Notes under the pieces: model-generated
What the model saw: the letters and a program-made list of their open reading frames with translations, nothing else
Databases searched by the model: none
What the model was told of the DNA's origin: nothing
Assembly: GCF_014196845.1 (NCBI RefSeq)
Contig: NZ_JACIEM010000002.1
Coordinates: 620,001 to 684,000, forward strand
Length of the DNA stretch: 64,000 nucleotides
Direction: 5' to 3'
From: Aurantimonas endophytica
GTDB taxonomy: Bacteria; Pseudomonadota; Alphaproteobacteria; Rhizobiales; Rhizobiaceae
Shown: positions 1-6,647 of the stretch, piece after piece
Numbering within the stretch: the stretch's first letter is position 1
How the letters are laid out: every line of letters starts with the position of its first letter
Position numbers and translations under genes: made by a program

Positions 1-612
1 AAGGCCGCGGCCGGTCAGACGGCGAGCGTGCTCTTCCAGGACGGCTTCTCCGGCCGTGCGGAGATCGGTCTGGCGGGCGACGACGACCTGCACGTGAAGG
101 TTTCGGCCGATGGCGGCGCCTGGACGGAGGCGCTGACCGTCGCCGGCAGCGGCCTTGTCTCGCTGCCGGCGGGCCAGCTGCGCTTTCCGCCCATGCCGAA
201 CCCGTCGAGCGACCCGAACACGCTGGACGACTACGCCGAAGGCAGCTTCACGCCCGGCCTCAGCTTCGGCGGCGCCAGCACCGGCATCGTCTATGTCGCC
301 CAGAGCGGCAGCTACACCAAGATCGGCCGGATCGGCTTCTTCTCGCTGCTGGTCCAGATCTCCTCCAAGGGAACCGCCACCGGCGCCGCCGCGATCACCG
401 GCTTCCCCTTCAACATGAACGCCGCCAATCCGGGCCTCGTCACCACACCGTTTTATGGGGGCATGGCGGGGCTGACGGGTTACTTGGTCGGCACGACGAA
501 CGGAACCAGGGTCGATCTCCGGCAGGCGACGGCCATGGGTACCGGGCCAATCAGCGAAGCAAATTTTGGGAGTAACGCAATACTGCGTGTGGCGGGCGCC
601 TTTCAGATTTAG
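1..612 (+). CDS. Phage/GTA-like fibre or spike protein, C-terminal part (5' end outside window)
   Basis: The frame is open from the first base, so only the last 203 residues are visible. Two stretches are recognisable. The first (SVLFQDGFSGRAEIGLAGDD, then HVKVSADG) resembles the DUF2793 segment found in phage tail proteins and gene-transfer-agent head spikes. The second (LDDYAEGSFTPGLSFGGAST followed by GSYTKIGR) is a common C-terminal motif of tail fibres and appendages. Such proteins sit on the virion surface and bind host glycans. No other phage gene is visible in the window, so this may be the end of a prophage, a GTA cluster or an isolated remnant. The gene stops just before the polysaccharide locus. 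Family assignment is by motif memory only. Confidence 0.7.
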   Translation, partial: KAAAGQTASVLFQDGFSGRAEIGLAGDDDLHVKVSADGGAWTEALTVAGSGLVSLPAGQLRFPPMPNPSSDPNTLDDYAEGSFTPGLSFGGASTGIVYVAQSGSYTKIGRIGFFSLLVQISSKGTATGAAAITGFPFNMNAANPGLVTTPFYGGMAGLTGYLVGTTNGTRVDLRQATAMGTGPISEANFGSNAILRVAGAFQI

Positions 613-708
613 TCCGTGGCGAGACATCTCGTCTCCGCACATCTGATCGAAGAGGCAGAGCGGGCTCAAGCATTCCTGCTTGACCGACGACCTCCCTAAA
701 GGCATGGG

Positions 709-1395
709 TTGATGGCTTGGAGGAATGCTATGCGCTCAATCAGACCAATTTCGGCAGATGAAAAGGTTGTATATCTACATATACCTAAGACTGCAGGCAC
801 TAGTATAAATTTCTATCTTCGTAGTATCGTGGGTAGCGACAAAGTAGGGTGGCTGGGCAAGGAGATAAGCTTAGAGGATTTGAGCAACCAAGAAAAAATA
901 GAACCCTTTAAAGTAATTGGAGGGCATTTCAATATAGAGCAGGCAAGGGAAATACAATTTCCCGTTGTGTATGTGTCGACCCTTCGCGAGCCTATTTCTC
1001 GCGCTTTAAGTTACTACAGATATATTATGAAAATCCCCTCCGAAGTAGAGCGGCTTGGTCTTTGTGGTAATTTTGACGAGGATGTGATGCATCGCTTCGG
1101 AGAAATCGTACGAGATCAGCAATGCGCATTCTTCGGTATTCAGATGGCTGAAGATCCGCTAAGGGCCCTTTTAGAAATAGAGAATACGTATGTCGCTCCT
1201 GTCGAAAGAGCGCAGAACCTTGTGGATCAATTGTCGGCGGCACTAGGTGTGACGGCGGCGCCTCTCGGCCGACAGAATAGAGGAGAAGGCCCTACCCCGG
1301 ATTTAAGCTCAGAGATATATGAGGTTCTTAGAACCGTCCTGGTTCGCGATCGTGCCTTGTACGACGGTCTAGTGCATGGCAAGTATTTCGGATAA
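709..1395 (+). CDS. Sulfotransferase family protein
   Basis: Predicted to transfer sulfate from PAPS to an acceptor, plausibly a sugar of the neighbouring polysaccharide. The 5'-phosphosulfate-binding loop is HIPKTAGTS (residues 24-32) and the 3'-phosphate-binding segment is LREPISRALSYY (about 92-103). Both are intact and typical of carbohydrate sulfotransferases. At 228 residues it is a compact member. A TTG at 709 and ATGs at 712 and 730 are all possible starts. Composition is striking: 781-840 has 25 G+C of 60 and 901-960 has 22 of 60, far below the neighbours, which suggests recent acquisition. The FkbM gene follows 25 bases later. The cysD/cysNC genes at 11257-14081 could supply PAPS. 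The acceptor is inference. Confidence 0.85.
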   Translation: MMAWRNAMRSIRPISADEKVVYLHIPKTAGTSINFYLRSIVGSDKVGWLGKEISLEDLSNQEKIEPFKVIGGHFNIEQAREIQFPVVYVSTLREPISRALSYYRYIMKIPSEVERLGLCGNFDEDVMHRFGEIVRDQQCAFFGIQMAEDPLRALLEIENTYVAPVERAQNLVDQLSAALGVTAAPLGRQNRGEGPTPDLSSEIYEVLRTVLVRDRALYDGLVHGKYFG

Positions 1396-1420
1396 TCCAA
1401 GTTTCTGAAAGGTAGTAATC

Positions 1421-2179
1421 TTGGTCGATTCTAAGCAGATTTGGATCGGAGGAAGGCAATTCCTGATTCATGTACTGGGTGGTGGTGATGCGTACTCCTC
1501 AAGCCTCGGTTCTCGTTTCGGAGACGATCTCCTCCAAACTGTCTCATCGCGGCTGAGCGAAGATAGTATCGCTTTGGATATTGGCGCTAATATCGGCCTC
1601 ACGGCTTGCGCTTTGAGCCAAGTGGCGCGTCACGTCTATGCTTTTGAGCCAAATCCACCAGTATTCGACCTTCTGAGAACTAATGTCGAAGCGAACGGAT
1701 TGCAGAATGTCGTCATTCGGCAGATGGCGGTCGGCGCGAACGCCGGCGAGGCATATTTTGCGGGTGACTCCGCATTTGGACATGTGACGCAGAAGGAGAC
1801 ATCTGTAGTCGTCCCTATGGGAACAGTCGACGGCATCGTCGACGCGTTAGGCTTGGACCGGGTGGATTTCATCAAGGTCGATGTGGAGGGGTTTGAGCCG
1901 CAGGTCCTGAAGGGGGCGCTTCAAACGATCGAGCGCTTCAATCCGATCATTTACCTGGAGTTCAATTCCTGGTGCCTGATGGCGTTTGGAGAAACCAATC
2001 CGATGCTTTTTGCCCGCTGGATCTGTCATCATTTTCAGCAGAGGCAAATGGTCGGAAAAGGAAATGATGCCAGTGAGACGATCGCGACCGCGGAAGCGAT
2101 CGTCTACTCAAATGTCGTCCTGAATAATTCCGTGAATGATCTGATCCTGAGAAGGAGGCCCGCTTCCCCGGTCGCCTAG
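1421..2179 (+). CDS. FkbM family methyltransferase
   Basis: SAM-dependent O-methyltransferase of the FkbM type, 252 residues. SAM-binding motif I is LDIGANIG (52-59), the second acidic motif is AFEPNPPVF (about 74-82), and the family hallmark IKVDVEGFE is at 151-159. The start is a TTG at 1421 with AAAGG upstream. It lies 25 bases after the sulfotransferase and probably shares its transcript. It converges with the next gene, whose stop is only 15 bases away. FkbM enzymes in polysaccharide loci usually methylate a sugar hydroxyl; the acceptor here is unknown. Confidence 0.85.
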   Translation: MVDSKQIWIGGRQFLIHVLGGGDAYSSSLGSRFGDDLLQTVSSRLSEDSIALDIGANIGLTACALSQVARHVYAFEPNPPVFDLLRTNVEANGLQNVVIRQMAVGANAGEAYFAGDSAFGHVTQKETSVVVPMGTVDGIVDALGLDRVDFIKVDVEGFEPQVLKGALQTIERFNPIIYLEFNSWCLMAFGETNPMLFARWICHHFQQRQMVGKGNDASETIATAEAIVYSNVVLNNSVNDLILRRRPASPVA

Positions 2180-2194
2180 CTGATGCAGTGCTTC

Positions 2195-2911
2195 TCACTG
2201 CTGCCGTTTGGCCCGAAAGATCCCCCTGTTCGGATGTTGCGGGTTCGGCGTGAACTCGACATGCGGAAATCCGACATCGCGGAGCATCGCTTCCACGCAG
2301 GCCCGATTGGGTCCCCACCAGTTCGTCGGGTCGTTGGCCAGTTCGGTGGTCGGGTAGAAGATCATCGCCGGTTGTGGAACGTTCGCGGCGTCCATGTGCG
2401 TCTCGATGATCAGCCATTCCTTGGAAAGCCGAGCGATGTTCTCCAAGACGAGGAACGGGTGGCGCAGGTGATAGAAGACGCCGGCAAACAGGACGACGTC
2501 GAACCGGCCCACGGTGTCGGGAGTCATGTCCGGCAGATCGATGTCGATCGCCTCGACCTCGGGCGCGAGATGCTTGCGGGCGAGTTCGAAGGAGGCGCGA
2601 TCTCCCCAGCATTGATCCGACCACGCGAAATGGTCTGCGGCCAGGACGCGCGACGCACCCCGCCGCCGGGCCTCGAAGCTGTTGAACCCGTCCCAGCAAC
2701 CGATATCGAGGAAGCTCTTGCCTGTTATGATGTCGCGGAAATAGATCTCGGCCTGTTCGCGGAAAAGGCTGATCGGCGCCTTCCCGGGCGAGAGTATCCC
2801 GTTGCCGAAATCAATCTGGTGGTGCCAGGGCAAGGCGTTCACCTGTGCAGCAAGCTGCTGCACGGCTGGGTTGGCACTATTGGCATCGTGTGTCTGCCCG
2901 ATACTGCTCAT
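2195..2911 (-). CDS. Class I SAM methyltransferase, CmoB/DUF1698-like
   Basis: 238 residues. The SAM motif is FLDIGCWDGFNSFEA, followed by an acidic strand (VLAADHFAW) and the FDVVLFAGVFYHLRHP block typical of CmoB-like methyltransferases. Genuine CmoB modifies tRNA wobble uridine, but this shorter copy inside a polysaccharide locus more probably acts on a sugar or lipid-linked intermediate. The start at 2911 was chosen over an in-frame ATG at 2971 because AGGTCAGGATCG precedes it at suitable spacing and the extra residues are low complexity. It is the last gene of a minus-strand series beginning near 9278, 151 bases after the GT4 gene. Confidence 0.8.
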   Translation of the reverse strand: MSSIGQTHDANSANPAVQQLAAQVNALPWHHQIDFGNGILSPGKAPISLFREQAEIYFRDIITGKSFLDIGCWDGFNSFEARRRGASRVLAADHFAWSDQCWGDRASFELARKHLAPEVEAIDIDLPDMTPDTVGRFDVVLFAGVFYHLRHPFLVLENIARLSKEWLIIETHMDAANVPQPAMIFYPTTELANDPTNWWGPNRACVEAMLRDVGFPHVEFTPNPQHPNRGIFRAKRQQ

Positions 2912-3062
2912 GATCGATCCTGACCTCTGGATGGTGCCGGCGAGCATGGAATGCCGGGCGTGCTGCGTCAAATATGATGGTGGCAGAAACGGTGATGGGA
3001 TCCGGCGTCTTCATTCAAACAGTTTCCGGTCGAGCCCCGGTGCCAGTTCCAATCCGTAGGGT

Positions 3063-4256
3063 TCACGAGGTGCCCGTCAGGCGGACAGTCTCCATGGCTG
3101 TAGCGACGCCGTGATCGCGGTCCGCCGATACGGTTTCGAGCCAAAGAGCGGTCTGGCTTCCGAGGTCCGCCCATCCCGACAACTCGAGTTGTCGCAGGTC
3201 TTTCCATAGCCGGCTTGCCGCCTTGTCCGTCAGCATCGTTTCCACCGCCTCGGCAATGGCTGCTGCGGTCACATCCTCCAGCCGGATCTGGCCGACCGTT
3301 GGCAGGCCCTCGAGGCTCGGCATGGCGGCTGTCGTGATCACCGGAATACCCACCGCCAGGCTTTCGACCGGCGGCAGGCCGTAGCCCTCTGCCTCGGAAA
3401 CGTAGATGGTGCACCGGGCGGCCGCGAGTTCGCGGCGGATGTTCTCGTCCGAGGCCTCGTCGAGCCATTGGAACTGTTCGTAGTTCCGGGCCTCGTCCAG
3501 CCAGGCGATATCGGCGGCGGCAAATGCTCGCCCGATAAGGGTCAACCGGGCATCGTGGCCGTCGCGCCAGAGCATGCGGAACGCCTCGAAGATCATCTGC
3601 TGGTTCTTGCGCTGGTCGATCGAGCCCAGCGCGACGAAGTTCCTGCGGTCGGGGTGCCAGGTCTGGCGCTCCATGTTCAGCCCATCGGCGCCGAGTGGCA
3701 GCACCGGGCCCTTGCGCGGCGAGCCCGCGTGCAGGATGCGGCCCTCGTAGTCGCGCCGAGTGGCCTCACTGATATGCGCCACGTGCTGCGCTTTGGCGAT
3801 CAGGCGCAGATACTCGATCTGGCCGAGACAAGTCCGCAGGTTGAACAGATGCGGCTTGAGATAGACGATGAAATCGTAGCCGAGCATCGCCAGGGTCTTC
3901 CCGTGAGCTTTCATCAGACACTCGTAGTAGCGGCAGCGCAGCGTGTCGTAGAAGACCTCGGGGATGAAATAGACCGCGTCCTCAGGGAGCGGCTCGGGAG
4001 GCGGTGCATCGACCGCAGCGAGGCGCAACGCGATCTCGTCGCGCGACAGACAATCGGTGCCGGCCTCCTGATCGGCGAGCACGCGTACGGCTTGTTCTGA
4101 AAGCCGGACAAGTGCCCGGTCGACGTCGTACCGCACGACATGCAGACGCGGCCCGTCGTCGGGCCAGTTCCGCAGCATCTCGCGGACGACCCGCTGAATC
4201 CCGGTCCTAATGGGGTTCTGATACAATTCCGTACAGTCGAAGATGACGTCGCTCAT
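3063..4256 (-). CDS. GT4-type glycosyltransferase
   Basis: 397-residue retaining glycosyltransferase of GT-B fold, cytoplasmic. The N-terminal half has the TGIQRVVREML segment seen in tandem polysaccharide GT4 enzymes. The C-terminal half has the donor site: VALGSIDQRKN, then EAEGYGLPPVES with the two glutamates of the EX7E motif intact. Its ATG overlaps the stop of the upstream tandem GT gene (ATGA at 4256-4253), implying translational coupling. The N-terminal half resembles the second GT module of the 969-residue protein at 20844. Donor and acceptor sugars cannot be read from sequence; GDP-D-rhamnose is a reasonable guess because gmd and rmd are in the locus. Confidence 0.85.
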   Translation of the reverse strand: MSDVIFDCTELYQNPIRTGIQRVVREMLRNWPDDGPRLHVVRYDVDRALVRLSEQAVRVLADQEAGTDCLSRDEIALRLAAVDAPPPEPLPEDAVYFIPEVFYDTLRCRYYECLMKAHGKTLAMLGYDFIVYLKPHLFNLRTCLGQIEYLRLIAKAQHVAHISEATRRDYEGRILHAGSPRKGPVLPLGADGLNMERQTWHPDRRNFVALGSIDQRKNQQMIFEAFRMLWRDGHDARLTLIGRAFAAADIAWLDEARNYEQFQWLDEASDENIRRELAAARCTIYVSEAEGYGLPPVESLAVGIPVITTAAMPSLEGLPTVGQIRLEDVTAAAIAEAVETMLTDKAASRLWKDLRQLELSGWADLGSQTALWLETVSADRDHGVATAMETVRLTGTS

Positions 4257-6622
4257 CCTGTGCGATGCTCCGGCACGCGCCACTGCGCAGCTTCGACGCC
4301 GAGGCCGAGCACGCGGCAGAGCCGCTGGGAATAGCGGGCGAGGCTGCGTTCCTCCGAAAAGGCACGCCGCTCTTCTTCCGGCCGCTGGCGCCCGAGCCCC
4401 GCCTCGTGCAGCTCGGCCAGTGCTTCGGCGATCAGCAGCGGGCTCAGCGCATCGTTCACGCCGCGATTATAGCTTGCCGGAACACCCACGGCGTCGGCGA
4501 GCGACCGGTTGGCGACGGTCGGCAGGCCCACCGCCGCGCAGTCGAGCAGCGCGCCGGACAGGCCGCCCAGCGTATAGGTGCGCAGCTGCAGGGCGAGGTC
4601 GGCGCCGACGAGATAGTCGCGATAGGTCTGCTCCGGCACGAAGTCGTCCTGGAAGCGGACGTGATTCCTCAGTCCGAGGCGCTCCACGACGGCACGCAGA
4701 TGGGCGCCGCCGTCGTGCATGTCGCGGAGGTTCCCGACGAAGTGCAGGCTGGCCGGGATGCCCCATTGCCGCAGGAAGTCGAGCGCCCAGACGCACTCTT
4801 CCGGCGCCTTGCTGGGTGACACGCCGCCGAAGCTGGCGATCGCGACCTCGTCGTCGGCAAGCCCGAGACGCTGGCGCGCGGCTGCGCGGGCGAGGGGCGT
4901 CAGCGCCTGCGGATCCCACGGGCGATAGATGCTGAAGGGCACGTAGGCGGGCGGTGTGCCGTGCCGCTCGGCGAGGAGGCGCACGGTCACCGGCGAATGC
5001 ACGATCATCGGCGAGGCCGCCTCGAGGATCTCGCCCAGGAACAGCGCCTTGGCCGAGCCCTCGTCCGCCAGCCAGCCGTTCAGTTCGGCAACCTCCACCT
5101 TCCGCCCGAGCTCGCGGCTGGCCACGTCGAGGGCGCGCTGCTCGCCGAGCAGGATCCGGTAGAAACCGAGCATGCGCGCATCGTGGGCGATGGCGGCCCC
5201 TCCGTAGCGGCGCAGCATCTCGAATATGGGGGTGTGGAAGTGCGAGTTGCCGATGACGCTGATCACCCGGTCGAAGCACGGCGCGACATGGGCGAAGCTG
5301 TCGAGCGGTCGAACGCTGGCGGCACCCGGCGTCGGCGCGGGATCGGCGGTCTGGGTGAACACGTCGAGATCGACCAGCTGCCCGAGTTCGGCGATCGTCG
5401 CGGCGGTATAGTCCGCCACCCCGGACCGGTCGGGCGGCAGCGGGGTGAGCAGGGCCACCCGCGGCCGGCGGCCGCGCACCAGCATCGGATGCGGCAGGCG
5501 GACATAGGACGCGAAGCGGCGCGATATGGCGTTCCAGAAACGGCTGCCGACCTCGTGGTCGAGATAGCGGCGCCAGACCCCGGCCTGCCGGGCGACGGTT
5601 TCGGCGCGCAGCTCCGGGCCGAAGGCTAGGCGCTCCATCAGGGCCGAAAGCCCCACCACGTCGTCCGGCGAGAACCGGTCCCTGTCGTCCGGCAGCAACT
5701 CGCGATGCGCCGGTATGTCACTGCCGACGGAGGGCAGCCCGGCAGCCATGCCCTCCACGACCGGCAGCGAGAAACCCTCGTCGCGCGACGGCGCAAACAG
5801 CGCGATGGCGCGGGCATAGACATCGACCAGCGCGTCGTCGTCGAGATGGCCCGGAACCTCGAGCAGCTCGGGCCGGCCGCCGGCATTGGCGGTCACCCCG
5901 GCGAAATGCCGAATGTAGTCGGGGCCGTAATTGCCGGCGATGACCAGCGGGATACCTTGGCTCTGCAGCGTCTGCGAGCGTGCGTGGGCGAGGATGGCGA
6001 TCTCCGGGTTCTTGCGCGGATCTGGCCCCGCCACGACAAGCAGGTGCCGCGGCTCCTGCCGGCCCGCCTCGTGCTCTGCCGCCCGGGCGAACACCGGATC
6101 GACCGGCGCGCCGGTGGTGCGGATGCGATGGGCGGCGATCCCCAGTAGATCGGCGAGGTCGTCCCCGGCGCTGCGCGAAATCGGGCAGAACAGGTCGAAG
6201 CTCGCCAGCCAGCGCAGGTTTTCGGCGTAGCCCAGCCGCGCCGACGGCGTACCGAGATAGAAGGCCGGATTGCGGCGCGGGATGAAGTCGTAGACCACGG
6301 TGACGCGCACCAGGTCAGGCGCCTGCATCAGCCGCATGACGAAGCGCGGATCGTGGGTCATCGGCGAGAGTTCGACGAAGCCGTCGGCGCCGGCGGCCGC
6401 ATAGGCATTGTTCGTCGTCCCGGCGAGACACGCCCGCGCCTCGGGGATCAGCGGCGGCAGGTCGGGATCGCACAGGCCGATCAGCCGGAAGCGCTGGGGC
6501 GCGTTGCGCAGCAGTGCCAAAGCATGGCGGCCGACACCGCGTCGGGCGAAATTCGGATCCTGCAGGCAGCGGACGTCGACGACGAGCGTCAGGTCCGGCG
6601 GCCGGATCATGTCCATCCTCAT
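4253..6622 (-). CDS. Tandem two-domain GT4 glycosyltransferase
   Basis: 789 residues built from two GT-B glycosyltransferase modules (about 10-375 and 385-780). The first has an intact EX7E donor motif (SRDEGFSLPVVEGMAAG). In the second, the equivalent stretch reads YTLGGLSGALLDCAAVG with both glutamates missing, so that module may be inactive or have another role. Multidomain polysaccharide GTs of this kind commonly build the O-antigen repeat. Starts are possible at 6622, 6616 or 6610; the last has GAGG six bases upstream. It lies 25 bases after the FkbM/coiled-coil gene and is ATGA-coupled to the next GT4 gene. Confidence 0.85.
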   Translation of the reverse strand: MRMDMIRPPDLTLVVDVRCLQDPNFARRGVGRHALALLRNAPQRFRLIGLCDPDLPPLIPEARACLAGTTNNAYAAAGADGFVELSPMTHDPRFVMRLMQAPDLVRVTVVYDFIPRRNPAFYLGTPSARLGYAENLRWLASFDLFCPISRSAGDDLADLLGIAAHRIRTTGAPVDPVFARAAEHEAGRQEPRHLLVVAGPDPRKNPEIAILAHARSQTLQSQGIPLVIAGNYGPDYIRHFAGVTANAGGRPELLEVPGHLDDDALVDVYARAIALFAPSRDEGFSLPVVEGMAAGLPSVGSDIPAHRELLPDDRDRFSPDDVVGLSALMERLAFGPELRAETVARQAGVWRRYLDHEVGSRFWNAISRRFASYVRLPHPMLVRGRRPRVALLTPLPPDRSGVADYTAATIAELGQLVDLDVFTQTADPAPTPGAASVRPLDSFAHVAPCFDRVISVIGNSHFHTPIFEMLRRYGGAAIAHDARMLGFYRILLGEQRALDVASRELGRKVEVAELNGWLADEGSAKALFLGEILEAASPMIVHSPVTVRLLAERHGTPPAYVPFSIYRPWDPQALTPLARAAARQRLGLADDEVAIASFGGVSPSKAPEECVWALDFLRQWGIPASLHFVGNLRDMHDGGAHLRAVVERLGLRNHVRFQDDFVPEQTYRDYLVGADLALQLRTYTLGGLSGALLDCAAVGLPTVANRSLADAVGVPASYNRGVNDALSPLLIAEALAELHEAGLGRQRPEEERRAFSEERSLARYSQRLCRVLGLGVEAAQWRVPEHRTG

Positions 6623-6647
6623 TCGGCGTGCTCCGCCGAGGGCCCGC

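Noticed and set aside
1-612. A prophage at the left edge
   Set aside because: Only one fibre-like C-terminus is visible; no integrase, capsid, terminase or attachment site in the window.
2195-2911. Genuine tRNA-modifying CmoB
   Set aside because: Too short and located at the end of a polysaccharide operon; kept as CmoB-like only.
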